Below, one piece after another: positions 47,693 to 56,862 of a DNA stretch of 64,000 nt. Below the pieces are notes generated by a model. The model was given only the letters and a program-made list of their open reading frames with translations. It did no database searches and was not told the origin of the DNA. Made by a program: the position numbers and the translations under genes. Numbering within the stretch: the first letter of the stretch is position 1; each line of letters opens with the position of its first letter. Where the stretch lies: assembly GCA_005787685.1 (NCBI GenBank), contig SYAC01000001.1:101874-165873 (forward strand). The letters are read 5' to 3'. This DNA is from Planctomycetia bacterium. GTDB lineage: Bacteria; Planctomycetota; Phycisphaerae; Phycisphaerales; SM1A02.

Positions 47693-49174
47693 TCACGATG
47701 GGGTAAGCGGAATACGCAATTGCGCCACTTCGCCATTTGGTTGGCGCACGCCAAGCACAAGCTCGCTTGATCTTAGATTTCTCAGATTGCGGTTGATTCG
47801 CGTGTAAAAGTCGTCCAAATTGCTTATCTTTTGGCCAAATACTTCGGTGATCAAAGTGCCCGGCGGCAAAATTCGAGCCACGCTTGATCCCGCCACCACT
47901 TCTTGCACCATCACGCCACGCTCAAATGGGACGCCAAATTGCTGCGCCAAGGCCTCGGTTGATGAGGACAATTTTTTCACGCCAATACTTCTTAGGGTGT
48001 CGACTATGAATTTCGAGTTCGTCTCTGGCATAAGCTGCTCAATGACAACCCGCACGCTGAAAGTTTCGCCACTTTTTCCATCGCCACTTATGCGCCACGC
48101 ATCCAGTTGCACGCTTTCATTTGGCTGACGCGAGGCGATCATTGTCTTCAACTGGGCGACACTTTCAATACGCTGACCGGCGAAATTTGTAATCACATCT
48201 CCCACGCGCAACCCGGCGGCTTCGGCGGGACTTTGCGGACTGACAAATTCAATCACCACGCCATCGCCCTGAAAATTTTTGGCGGTGGCTTGAAGAAGTG
48301 GATCGCGCACGCGCGTCCGTGACAAGTCCTCCGTGTTCAACATGGAAATACCAAGATAGCCCTTGATCACCTCGCCTTGATTGATGAGTTGATTCACCAC
48401 GTTGTCAATCATGGAGATTGGAATAGCCAGGCCAATTCCTGAGAATTGCCCCTGTGAAACCCCATTTCCACGACCCGTTGCGATGGCCGTGGACATGCCA
48501 ACCACATATCCTTTGGTGTTGGTCAGCGGTCCACCAGAATTACCCGGATTAATTGCCGCATCCGTCTGAATGAAATTTTCATATTCAATTTCAGTAATGC
48601 CCGCGGCGCGTCCAATGCCAGAAACAATTCCATTGCTCATTGAGAAACGAAAATCAAAGGGGCTTCCAAACGCAAACACCATATCACCTTGCTGCGGATC
48701 CTTTGCCTCGCGTTGCGCGGGAACAAGGCCTGACGGATCGACTTGTAATACCGCGATGTCCGTGCGCAAGTCGGCGCCAAGTAATTTTGCCTGACGGCGT
48801 TCTCCGTCGTACATTTGCACTTCAAGTTGCATTGCGCCCTCAACCACATGGGCGTTGGTCACAATGTGACCGGCGGAGTCATAGATCCATCCACTGCCTG
48901 AATTATTGAATGCGCGGCCCGCGCCGCGTCCGCTCAATGTTCCCGCACTGCTGACATGCACAACGCTAGGCTCAACAAAAATAGCGACATCGCGCGAAGC
49001 CTGCGACATTTGATCGAGCAATGAACCGCTCTGTAGGCGCTCTTTGGCCGCCGACATGTTCACGGCCGTCATGCTTTGAGAAACTTGACGCACCGCCACT
49101 GGCCCCACAAACAACAACACGCCCGCCGCGGCAAGCACCACCAACGATGGTCCAAGAAATTCAATGCGCCGCAT
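47693..49174 (-). CDS. HtrA/DegP-type periplasmic serine protease with two PDZ domains
   Basis: 493 aa. An N-terminal hydrophobic helix is a signal or membrane anchor. The trypsin-like domain has the catalytic triad in TNAHVVEG (His), RTDIAVLQVD (Asp) and NPGNSGGPLTN (Ser). Two PDZ domains follow (VIEFVSPQSPAEAAGLRVGD and GVMVQEVVAGSSVARILPPG). It degrades or refolds damaged envelope proteins. ATG 49174 is preferred over GTG 49183 because GGAAG precedes it by 8 bases. The start overlaps the panB end by 14 bases. Confidence 0.9.
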   Translation of the reverse strand: MRRIEFLGPSLVVLAAAGVLLFVGPVAVRQVSQSMTAVNMSAAKERLQSGSLLDQMSQASRDVAIFVEPSVVHVSSAGTLSGRGAGRAFNNSGSGWIYDSAGHIVTNAHVVEGAMQLEVQMYDGERRQAKLLGADLRTDIAVLQVDPSGLVPAQREAKDPQQGDMVFAFGSPFDFRFSMSNGIVSGIGRAAGITEIEYENFIQTDAAINPGNSGGPLTNTKGYVVGMSTAIATGRGNGVSQGQFSGIGLAIPISMIDNVVNQLINQGEVIKGYLGISMLNTEDLSRTRVRDPLLQATAKNFQGDGVVIEFVSPQSPAEAAGLRVGDVITNFAGQRIESVAQLKTMIASRQPNESVQLDAWRISGDGKSGETFSVRVVIEQLMPETNSKFIVDTLRSIGVKKLSSSTEALAQQFGVPFERGVMVQEVVAGSSVARILPPGTLITEVFGQKISNLDDFYTRINRNLRNLRSSELVLGVRQPNGEVAQLRIPLTPS

Positions 49175-50096
49175 GCTGATCACTTCCGGAACTTAACATG
49201 GTCCGAAGTTTTTCCTGCTCGGCTGGTTCCATGCGATAGGTTTTGCCTGGCAATGTGCCCGCGCGCACAAGTTCCACAAACGCCGCGGCTCCACATTGAA
49301 TGGCTTGTCCAACAGCCGCAAGTGGTTGCGCGAACGCCGGCTGCCAATCGCTCATTCCAAGAATGTCCTGAAGCACCACAACTTGGCCGTGACAACTGGC
49401 ACCGGCGCCACAACCAATTACTGGAATGGTGGAGCGCTCAACAATCAATTGGGTCACTTCTGGTGGACACGCTTCCACAAGCAACATGCTGGCGCCCGCG
49501 GCTTCCATGGCCGAGGCGTCGGAAACAATACTCACCGCGTCCTGCGCGGTGCGTCCTGCGGAAAAATATCCGCCCTTCATCTTGGCTTGTTGAGGCCGAC
49601 TTCCAACATGCGCCACCACTGGAATTCCCGCGCGAGCCATTTGCTCCACCAGCGCGGCGAACGACCGATCCACCTCCAACTTCACGCAGTCAGCCATGCC
49701 TTGCGTAAGAAATCTTCCAGCGTTGCGGATGGCGTTGGCTTGCTCGCATTGATAGGAAAGAAACGGCATATCCGCCATTACCACGCGCCGCGGAGCGCCG
49801 CGTTTCACGGCGGCGGTGATCTCCACCATGAAATCAAGTGGCGCGTGAATGGTGGCGGTGTGTCCAAGAATCACCTCGGCCGCGGTATCGCCCACCAATA
49901 AAACTTCCACGCCCGCGCGGTCAAGCCAGCGCGCGGTGGTTGCGTCGTAGCAGGTCAAACAAGTGAACCGTTTTTGCTCCCGCATCATGCGCGTCAAAGT
50001 GCGCAGCGTGGTGGCTTCACCCGCGCCCACGTTGGTGGTGCGATTGGTGGCAAGGGATTCATTCAATGGTGCGTGATTTGGTTCCACAGATATCAA
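49161..50096 (-). CDS. panB: 3-methyl-2-oxobutanoate hydroxymethyltransferase
   Basis: 311 aa. Metal and substrate residues appear in VLLVGDTAAEVILGH, MADMPFLSYQ, VKLEVD and PVVAHVGSRPQQ, and IGCGAGASCHGQVVVLQDILG is the late family block. It makes ketopantoate for coenzyme A using methylenetetrahydrofolate. TTG 50096 and GTG 50087 are possible starts; the first 20 or so residues exceed the E. coli protein. coaD of the same pathway lies two genes upstream. Confidence 0.91.
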   Translation of the reverse strand: MISVEPNHAPLNESLATNRTTNVGAGEATTLRTLTRMMREQKRFTCLTCYDATTARWLDRAGVEVLLVGDTAAEVILGHTATIHAPLDFMVEITAAVKRGAPRRVVMADMPFLSYQCEQANAIRNAGRFLTQGMADCVKLEVDRSFAALVEQMARAGIPVVAHVGSRPQQAKMKGGYFSAGRTAQDAVSIVSDASAMEAAGASMLLVEACPPEVTQLIVERSTIPVIGCGAGASCHGQVVVLQDILGMSDWQPAFAQPLAAVGQAIQCGAAAFVELVRAGTLPGKTYRMEPAEQEKLRTMLSSGSDQHAAH

Positions 50097-50113
50097 TACT
50101 AGCCCGCTTTCCC

Positions 50114-50797
50114 TTAAAATCGCCGCGACGGATTGTTGATCAGATTGTCGCGACCAGGCACGATCATGTCGGCAATTTCTATGGCTTCCTTGAGCGATTC
50201 ACGCGCTTGTTCTATATCAAAACACGGGGAAATCACGCGTCCTTGTTCCAAGTGCTCCGCCGTGGCAACCGCGTCGCCCGCGATCAGAATGGTGGTGGCT
50301 GGCGTGGGCAAAAGCAGCCCGCTCGAGCCCACCGACACCCCAGGGAGCGGAAATAAATCCACACCGTCGGCTAATTTGTCGGGCGCCACCTGGCAGGCGT
50401 TGAGAATTTCTAACTCATCGCGCAACATGCGCGCAAGTTCTGCGTCTTGCTCGGCGCGCGCTTGCTCCAGTTTTTCACGAAGTTGTGCGCGCACGCCTTG
50501 CTGCTCAAGTTCGCTTATCCACACGGTGGCGTTGGCAAACGCCGCAAGACCGCGGCGGCGAAGCGGATGAAAGCTGGTTAGAAAAACATGTGTGACGCTA
50601 TCGGCGCCCTTGCCCGTACGCTCGGATAGACGCGGCAATAAAATTTGGGCAGGCAACGACGGGTCAACCAAAATAACTGCGTCATCCGATAGCACCAGCG
50701 AAGTGGTTGTATGCGCGGCGCGCACATCGGCCTTCTCACTCCACAGCGGGTGCGCGCTCATTGCGCCAATAGAGATAATTTTTAAGCTCGCCGCCAT
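50114..50797 (-). CDS. Metallo-beta-lactamase-fold protein with degenerate metal site
   Basis: 227 aa. Fold features are ILVDPSLPAQILLP and a TILIAGDAVATAEHL segment as in MBL hydrolases, but the HxHxDH motif is replaced by TSFHPLRRRG and the final histidine by VPGRDN. A coiled, charged insert (about residues 95-130) sits in the middle. With most zinc ligands lost it may be non-enzymatic or use another site. It lies between coaD and panB with gaps of 15 and 17 bases. Confidence 0.75.
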   Translation of the reverse strand: MAASLKIISIGAMSAHPLWSEKADVRAAHTTTSLVLSDDAVILVDPSLPAQILLPRLSERTGKGADSVTHVFLTSFHPLRRRGLAAFANATVWISELEQQGVRAQLREKLEQARAEQDAELARMLRDELEILNACQVAPDKLADGVDLFPLPGVSVGSSGLLLPTPATTILIAGDAVATAEHLEQGRVISPCFDIEQARESLKEAIEIADMIVPGRDNLINNPSRRF

Positions 50798-50812
50798 GAT
50801 TCAATTCCGGAT

Positions 50813-51367
50813 TTAATCCGCGGCAGATTCCTTTGCCAAACGACTCAGCGGATCATTCGGATCGCGTCGCTTGCTTTCAAGCGCGGCAATCACCTCGGGC
50901 GGAACTAATGTGGAAAGTCGCTGTAAATCACCGCCAAATGCCGCTATTTGCTTAATCAGGCTGCTAGAAACATAGGCGTAACTTTCGCCCGTCAAAATAA
51001 ACACCGTTTCAATTTCCGCGACTTGCCGATTGGTGATGGCGAGTTGGCATTCCGAAGCAAGGTCCGTGACATTGCGGATGCCGCGAATAATGGCCGAGGC
51101 ATTTTGCTTGCGCGCGAAGTCCGTGGTGAGCCCGTTATAACTTTCCACACGAATCGTGGCGCCCTTGGGATTTTTCTTCAGCAAGCGCTCCACCAAAATT
51201 CGCGCAAACTCGCGGCGCTCATCAATGGTGAACAGCGGCGGCTTGTCAATGTTAATACCGATCGCCAGAATCACCTCGTCAAAAATGCCGCGACTGCGTT
51301 CAAGCACATCCATGTGCCCCAAGGTGATGGGATCAAATGAACCGGCATAGACGGCAAGATGATGCAT
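50813..51367 (-). CDS. coaD: Pantetheine-phosphate adenylyltransferase
   Basis: 184 aa. It shows YAGSFDPITLGHMDVLERS with the T/HxGH nucleotidyl-transfer motif, RGIRNVTDLASE, and YVSSSLIKQIA. It joins phosphopantetheine to AMP, giving dephospho-CoA. ATG 51367 is chosen with AAGG 10 bases upstream; a TTG at 51376 is in frame. It follows the second FabZ-like gene closely, so CoA synthesis and the acyl-carrier module are on one transcript. Confidence 0.93.
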   Translation of the reverse strand: MHHLAVYAGSFDPITLGHMDVLERSRGIFDEVILAIGINIDKPPLFTIDERREFARILVERLLKKNPKGATIRVESYNGLTTDFARKQNASAIIRGIRNVTDLASECQLAITNRQVAEIETVFILTGESYAYVSSSLIKQIAAFGGDLQRLSTLVPPEVIAALESKRRDPNDPLSRLAKESAAD

Positions 51368-51379
51368 GGTGCGCAAGCC

Positions 51380-51898
51380 TTACGGCCCGGTGACTCCCGC
51401 GGCGGTCATGACTTGGGACAAGCCAGCGGCGTTGAGCAGGCGCTTGAAATTTTCGCCAAAAACAAAGTTGTCCTTGGGAAAATTCAGGCCGCTGCGATTG
51501 TTGTCAATGTGGCTAAACACAATTTCCGCGGAGCCAATGTCGGTCCATGTTCCCGTGCGGTGATCAAAGCGAGAAATAGTGCCTTTTGTGCTGGCGCCCG
51601 AATCGTCCACGCGCTCAATCACCGCGTCGTAGCGGATGGTTTGGCCGGGAGTCACATCGGCGTCAATGGTGGCTGAGCCAATCTTGGCAAGAATCACTTT
51701 CTCCTTGAACCCCCGCGCGCTTCCAACCAACACGCCCGCGGTCTGCGCCATGCCCTCCAGCATCAGTGATGCCGGCATGATGGGTTGATCCGCGAAGTGG
51801 TCGTGCAAATAGTCCTCCGCCAAACTGACATTCTTCACCGCGGTCAAGCGGTGTTCAGGTTCAAAGGCAACCATCATGTCAATCCACATCCAACGCAT
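51380..51898 (-). CDS. FabZ-like hotdog-fold dehydratase (second copy)
   Basis: 172 aa hotdog protein. The active-site histidine is in HDHFADQPIMPASLMLEG, matching HFPxxPxxPG with Ala for the final Gly, and the glutamate is in MLEGMAQTAG. Beta-hydroxyacyl-ACP dehydration is the family reaction. It has a C-terminal extension of about 30 residues compared with FabZ. It is paired with an ACP and another FabZ-like gene upstream; the set looks specialised rather than housekeeping. Confidence 0.82.
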   Translation of the reverse strand: MRWMWIDMMVAFEPEHRLTAVKNVSLAEDYLHDHFADQPIMPASLMLEGMAQTAGVLVGSARGFKEKVILAKIGSATIDADVTPGQTIRYDAVIERVDDSGASTKGTISRFDHRTGTWTDIGSAEIVFSHIDNNRSGLNFPKDNFVFGENFKRLLNAAGLSQVMTAAGVTGP

Positions 51899-51931
51899 GG
51901 GCGATTCTTTCTACCGACTTCTTGAAAGGGT

Positions 51932-52336
51932 TCAAGCCTTCAGTTTGTTGTCCACAAAGTCGGTCAAACTTTTCACAGTGAACACCGATCCGAGCTTGCC
52001 CACCGAGCGATCTTTTTCAATGCTAGAAAAGTCAATATGCGGCAGTTTTTCCTTCAAAAGCGCGAAGCCTTTATCGGTCACATTGCCATTCTGAACCATG
52101 CTTGCGTCTTGCAACATGTTCTCTGGAAACAATTCACCCTGCTCAATCTTGAACGCTTTGGCTGGTGTGGAAAATTTCTTCTCTAAGCGAAATTGAATAT
52201 CTAAAAAGTCAATGCTCTCCGCACCCAAGTCCCCAGTCAGGGTGGATGTTGGCTTGACATCCTCCGAATCAACTCCAAGAGCATCTTCAAGAACTTCGCG
52301 AACGCCTGCTTCTATCTGTGTGCGATCAAATGACAA
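51932..52336 (-). CDS. Long acyl carrier protein, 134 aa
   Basis: The phosphopantetheine site is GAESIDFLD, serine in the usual place but ESI rather than DSL. At 134 aa it is half again the length of AcpP (about 78); extra residues lie after the second helix (FKIEQGELFPENMLQDAS and a following charged loop). The C-terminal SLTDFVDNKL is the last ACP helix. The start is TTG 52336 with GGAG 8 bases upstream. It sits between two FabZ-like genes. Confidence 0.85.
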   Translation of the reverse strand: MSFDRTQIEAGVREVLEDALGVDSEDVKPTSTLTGDLGAESIDFLDIQFRLEKKFSTPAKAFKIEQGELFPENMLQDASMVQNGNVTDKGFALLKEKLPHIDFSSIEKDRSVGKLGSVFTVKSLTDFVDNKLKA

Positions 52337-52384
52337 TGTGAATTCTCCATTCAGTGTTAATGCCGCCCTTTCATTGGCGACGGA

Positions 52385-52801
52385 TTAGTGAGTGGCCGCG
52401 ACAGCGGCGTGAATTCGAACGGGTCGCATTGTAAAGCGACCAGAGACTGCCGTTTCGCCAACTCCAGTGGAGCGGACAACTAGGGCTGTACCTTTCATAC
52501 CAAACGACCCATCTTCATGAATTTTTTCCCGCGTCACTTCCACTTGCAGCGCCTCGCCTGGGCGCACAAAACTTCCGTAGCGTAGGGCGCGCACATTGCC
52601 AAGCACCAATCGAACCTTGGATTGATCCTTCAGAAGCTCCCGTGCCGCCTGAACCATGGCTTCCAACATGAATACCCCCGGCAAAACCGGAAAGTCAGGA
52701 AAGTGATCCGCCAAGTATTCCTCGGCAGATGTGACGTTTTTTATGGCCACAATCCGGTCCTCAGACCGCTCCAAGACGGCATCAATAAGTTGGAATTTCA
52801 C
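52385..52801 (-). CDS. FabZ-like hotdog-fold dehydratase (first copy)
   Basis: 138 aa from GTG 52801; a TTG at 52870 would add 23 residues without family resemblance. HFPDFPVLPGVFMLEAMVQAA holds the histidine and glutamate of FabZ. It should dehydrate a 3-hydroxyacyl chain carried on the ACP encoded next. It is the first gene of the long minus-strand run and is divergent from ftsK, so its promoter lies in about 150 bases shared with ftsK. Confidence 0.83.
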   Translation of the reverse strand: MKFQLIDAVLERSEDRIVAIKNVTSAEEYLADHFPDFPVLPGVFMLEAMVQAARELLKDQSKVRLVLGNVRALRYGSFVRPGEALQVEVTREKIHEDGSFGMKGTALVVRSTGVGETAVSGRFTMRPVRIHAAVAATH

Positions 52802-52957
52802 GATTTCGATGGTAACCAAGCGCGGGCAATTTGGCTTTGTTTGTGGGTTGAAAGTTGAAATACCCCACAAATGGGCGCAATTTCACCAATTCAGCTTGCG
52901 GCAATTCTAATCGCCAATTTTGACGAAGAAACCGCCATTTTTCCGATCTAACAAGCC

Positions 52958-55591
52958 ATGACACGCACCGCATCAATGAGTTCAACTGGGTCATACAGCG
53001 ACCTACCCGCACCTACTTTTGCCCGGCGGGCGGGTTGGATTATGGCCGCTGGAACCTGGGTGTTTCTGTTTCTGGCCCTGGCCACATTCAATAGCGCGGA
53101 TTGGCCAAGCCATGTTGTGGCCATCCATTCCAACCCCGCGAGCAATCTCATGGGCAAACTGGGCGCCATCTTTTCATATTGGATTTACATGGGAGTTGGA
53201 TTTGGCGCTTGGCTACCAATGATTGCATTCGCAATTGGCTTGGCGGCGGTGGCAAGCGGTCGACGCATCACGCATCCACTGGTGCGATTGTTTGGAGCGT
53301 GTTTAATGATGTTGTCCTTCAGCTCATTGCACGCGTTGTGGTTTCCAAGAGTTGGAACGCTTGCTGGTTGCGAAGCAGGACTTGTACCACAGTGGATCAC
53401 CAGCGAATTGCAATTACGATTCAGCGCCACCGCCACAAGTTTGGCGCTACTGACATCGCTGGCTCTTGGAGCCATTGTATGTATGGATGAAATTGTGTTC
53501 GCTCTACCAAAGCATTGCTCTTACCTCTGGAATTGGTCAGCGCCAATGCGCCATGTGGATTGGAAAAGTTTGATCGCCAAACTGCGTACGCGCCCCGCTC
53601 TCCTTACTCCAGCGCTTGCGGGCGCCAAAGTTAGTGACAAGGCAAGCGCACGGGCCGCGGCCAAAGCTGCCGCCATGGCAAAGACTTCCGCAAAGGCATC
53701 CGCGTTACTTGAGGTCGAAGAAGAAGAAACCGAATTTGCAGATGACTCCCAGGAGTGCGATCAGGAAGAAAATGAGGAAATAACCGACGAAATCGACGAT
53801 TATGAGGATGTGGAAGCCGAGGAAATGGACGCGGTGGAGGAAGCCAACAACGCCATTGCTGAAGTGACTGCACCGCGCACCCTGACCGAAGAGGAACTGA
53901 AAGCCAAGATCGCCAAGCTTCCGCTGCGCATGGCCGGCAACAACACCGTGATCGCGCGCGATCAAGATATTCCGCGCCAGGAAAATTACGACGGCTACCA
54001 AGTCCCCGGTCTTGATCTTCTGGGCGACCCCGAAGGCAATTGGTCCGAAGCCGTTGAGGCGTATGTGCGCGACCAAGCCAAAGTGCTGGAGCAAACCTTG
54101 CACACATTTCAAATTGACGGCGAAGTCACCGGCATTGAAAGCGGTCCAGTAGTCACGCTGTATTCGGTTGAACTTGCGCCGGGCACGCGCGTGGCGCGAC
54201 TGCAAACAATCGCTTCCGATATTGCGCGTAGTTTGCAAGCGCCCAACATCCGCATCTTGCCAAACATGGTGGGCCGCACATCCATTGGCATTGAAGTTCC
54301 AAATCGCCAAAAAGAAAAGGTGATGTTGAAGGAGCTCATGAGCGGCGGCCACGCCAAAGACATGGTGCTGCCAATGTTCCTTGGAAAAGATTCCGCGGGC
54401 GAGCCGCTGGTGCTAGACCTTGCCAAGATGCCGCTCATGCTGATCGCCGGCACCACCGGCAGCGGCAAGAGCGTGTGCATGAACACCATCATCATGGGTT
54501 GGCTCTACACCAAGCGCGCCGATGAATTAAAGCTGTTTTTTGTCGACCCAAAAATGGTGGAAATGAGCCAGTTTTCAGAGATTCCGCATTTAATGTGCCC
54601 CGTGGTCACGGAAATGGCCAAAGCCGCCGGCATTCTGGAATGGGCCGTGGACAAAATGGAGGAGCGCTACGGATTGCTCAAGAACGCGGGTTGCCGCGAC
54701 ATCACCGCCTACAACAATCTTGGCGAAGAGGAATTGTTCGCGCGCTTGAAGCCAGCCAATGATTTGGAGAAGGCGCGTATTCCAAAGAAATTCCCTGCGT
54801 TGGTATTTGTGGTGGATGAGTTGGCCGATTTAATCATGACGCACAAGGAAGTGGAGCAATCCATTGTTCGCATTGCGCAGAAGGCGCGCGCGGTCGGCAT
54901 GCACTTGGTGCTTGCAACACAGCGGCCGCAAGCGGATGTTGTGACGGGCTTGATCAAAAGCAACATGCCTTGCCGCGTGAGTTTCAAAGTGGCCAGCGGA
55001 ATGGACAGCCGAATTGTGCTGGATCAAAAGGGCGCGGAACTTTTGCTTGGTCAAGGCGACATGTTGGTACTTACGCCAAGCAGCAGCGAACTTCGCCGCT
55101 CACAAGGCACACTTGTGACCGATAGTGAAACGCGCAAAGTGGCTCGCTTCTTAGAGGATGTGGCCAAGCCTTCGTTTGAGCGATCACTGGTTGCCATTCG
55201 CGGAACCAAAGCCGTGGCCAACAACGACGCCCGCGACGGTGGATCAGCCGCCACGGATTGTTCCGAGCGCGATCCATTCTTTGAAAAGGCCGTGGAAATC
55301 ATCATTGAATCTGGTCGTGGCAGCGTGAGTTTGTTGCAACGACGGCTTGCCATCGGCTATGGCCGCGCAAGTCGCTTGGTAGATCAAATGGGAATGGCGG
55401 GAATTTTGAGCGACCACAAGGGAAGCGTGGCGCGCGAGGTGTTGATTAGTTTGGATGATTGGCACCGCATGCGAGAGCTTGAAGAATCGCCGCACGCAGC
55501 GGATATGGACCCGGACAATTTGGGTGAGACCGCCTCGGACGCTGTTGATGAAAGCGTGCCGGATGAATTTGAAGGTGAGTACAAAAACTAA
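52958..55591 (+). CDS. ftsK: FtsK/SpoIIIE DNA translocase
   Basis: 877 aa. Four membrane helices lie in residues about 25-190, then an Ala/Lys-rich stretch and a very acidic linker (about 248-310). The motor has Walker A GTTGSGKS (about 495-502), Walker B FVVDELADLI and the ATQRPQADV motif. A winged-helix gamma domain (about 760-830, SLLQRRLAIGYGRASRLVDQMG) recognises KOPS-type DNA. It pumps chromosome termini across the division septum. A strong terminator follows. Confidence 0.94.
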   Translation: MTRTASMSSTGSYSDLPAPTFARRAGWIMAAGTWVFLFLALATFNSADWPSHVVAIHSNPASNLMGKLGAIFSYWIYMGVGFGAWLPMIAFAIGLAAVASGRRITHPLVRLFGACLMMLSFSSLHALWFPRVGTLAGCEAGLVPQWITSELQLRFSATATSLALLTSLALGAIVCMDEIVFALPKHCSYLWNWSAPMRHVDWKSLIAKLRTRPALLTPALAGAKVSDKASARAAAKAAAMAKTSAKASALLEVEEEETEFADDSQECDQEENEEITDEIDDYEDVEAEEMDAVEEANNAIAEVTAPRTLTEEELKAKIAKLPLRMAGNNTVIARDQDIPRQENYDGYQVPGLDLLGDPEGNWSEAVEAYVRDQAKVLEQTLHTFQIDGEVTGIESGPVVTLYSVELAPGTRVARLQTIASDIARSLQAPNIRILPNMVGRTSIGIEVPNRQKEKVMLKELMSGGHAKDMVLPMFLGKDSAGEPLVLDLAKMPLMLIAGTTGSGKSVCMNTIIMGWLYTKRADELKLFFVDPKMVEMSQFSEIPHLMCPVVTEMAKAAGILEWAVDKMEERYGLLKNAGCRDITAYNNLGEEELFARLKPANDLEKARIPKKFPALVFVVDELADLIMTHKEVEQSIVRIAQKARAVGMHLVLATQRPQADVVTGLIKSNMPCRVSFKVASGMDSRIVLDQKGAELLLGQGDMLVLTPSSSELRRSQGTLVTDSETRKVARFLEDVAKPSFERSLVAIRGTKAVANNDARDGGSAATDCSERDPFFEKAVEIIIESGRGSVSLLQRRLAIGYGRASRLVDQMGMAGILSDHKGSVAREVLISLDDWHRMRELEESPHAADMDPDNLGETASDAVDESVPDEFEGEYKN

Positions 55592-55620
55592 GTCGATCTT
55601 AGAAGGGTTTGAAAGGGATG

Positions 55621-55648
55621 TTGTAATTTGTAATTTGTAATTCGTAAA
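55621..55648 (+). repeat. Short tandem repeat, 7-bp unit
   Basis: Three exact copies of TTGTAAT (55621-55641) and a fourth degenerate copy TCGTAAA directly precede the ftsK terminator stem. It lies 30 bases past the ftsK stop. No function is evident; slippage is the likely origin. Confidence 0.75.
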
Positions 55649-55681
55649 CAAGGCGCCGAGAAATCGGCGTCTTGTTTTTTT
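55648..55681 (+). terminator. Rho-independent terminator of ftsK
   Basis: A 12-bp stem with one G-U pair (ACAAGGCGCCGA, tetraloop GAAA, TCGGCGTCTTGT) is followed by six T. It begins 57 bases after the ftsK stop codon. Confidence 0.93.
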
Positions 55682-55755
55682 GTAAGCGCCGCGACCCGTT
55701 ACCAAATTTCTCCTGCCGCACCTCGCAAGGTGGCGGACTTGATTAAACTAGGTCA

Positions 55756-56787
55756 ATGGCTTCCAACATCCCATCTGAAGCGCAAGACTTGGCAGCCCAC
55801 ATGCGGCCGGCGAATGTGCAAGCGCTGGCAACCGTGATTGCCTTTGACTTTGCGGGCAAGCAAGCCCCGACTATTTCATGTGCCCAAGCGCGCCAAGCCA
55901 TGAATGAAGGCAAGTTTGTTTGGATTGATGTGAACCTTAGCCGCCAGGATGAGGCGCAAGCACTATTGGCGGATTTATCATTGTGCGCGAGCGAAATTGT
56001 GCAAGACGCCATGGGCCGTGAATCAGCCACTCAACTTGGTCGCTATGACGACTACATCCATCTTGTGCTATCGGGTTGCAAGCTTGCAGGCCGATCATTT
56101 GAACTTGAGCGCGTGGATGTTGTTATTGGTGAAAAATTTCTACTCACCATGTCCCGCGATCAAGCGGTATTTATGCAAGCCGTGCGCCGCGACTATCACA
56201 ACGACTTCATGCGATTTGCCAACAGTCCAAGTTTTCTGCTCTTTGAGTTGTGGGACCACTTGGTGGACAACTATCTCAATGTGCATAACGCGTTCGAGGA
56301 GCGAGTGGCACAGGTGCAGCGGCAATTGGTGGGCGAAGTAGACGAGGGAATTTTTCAACAAGCCTCCGAACTCAGCAGCGATTTACTGAATCTGCGCAAA
56401 GTGGTGCTTCCAGCGCGTGGCGTGCTCACCGATCTTTCCACGCGAAAGTCGGCATTTGTGAGCGAGGCAACCCAGCCGTTTCTTGCCAACATGGTGGGCA
56501 CGGTGGAGCGCGTCTTGCAAGATGTGCTGGTGGACCGCGACATTCTTTCGGACTCGCTGAATAATTACATGTCCATGGTGGCGCACCGCACGAACAAGGT
56601 CATGGGCAAACTGACCGTGGTCAGCGTCATATTTCTACCGCTCACATTTTTGTGCGGCGTATATGGCATGAACTTTGAGGTCATGCCCGAACTAAAAAGT
56701 GAATGGGGCTACTACGGATTTTGGGCCGTAGCCGTCATCCTGGCCGTGAGCCTGATGATCTTTATGCGCCGCATCAAACTGTTGTAA
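55756..56787 (+). CDS. corA: CorA-family Mg2+/divalent cation transporter
   Basis: 343 aa. A long cytoplasmic funnel domain is followed by two C-terminal membrane helices with the CorA signature YGMNF between them (in LCGVYGMNFEVMPEL). The last residues RRIKLL end on the cytoplasmic side. It mediates Mg2+ (or Co2+, Ni2+, Zn2+) flux. It is monocistronic, and no Mg2+-sensing leader is evident. Confidence 0.91.
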   Translation: MASNIPSEAQDLAAHMRPANVQALATVIAFDFAGKQAPTISCAQARQAMNEGKFVWIDVNLSRQDEAQALLADLSLCASEIVQDAMGRESATQLGRYDDYIHLVLSGCKLAGRSFELERVDVVIGEKFLLTMSRDQAVFMQAVRRDYHNDFMRFANSPSFLLFELWDHLVDNYLNVHNAFEERVAQVQRQLVGEVDEGIFQQASELSSDLLNLRKVVLPARGVLTDLSTRKSAFVSEATQPFLANMVGTVERVLQDVLVDRDILSDSLNNYMSMVAHRTNKVMGKLTVVSVIFLPLTFLCGVYGMNFEVMPELKSEWGYYGFWAVAVILAVSLMIFMRRIKLL

Positions 56788-56862
56788 ACACCGTAAATCT
56801 AGCTTCCATCACTTCACCTGCTTGGGGTTGCGCTCAAGTTGAAGACGCACAATGTGCGTGGC

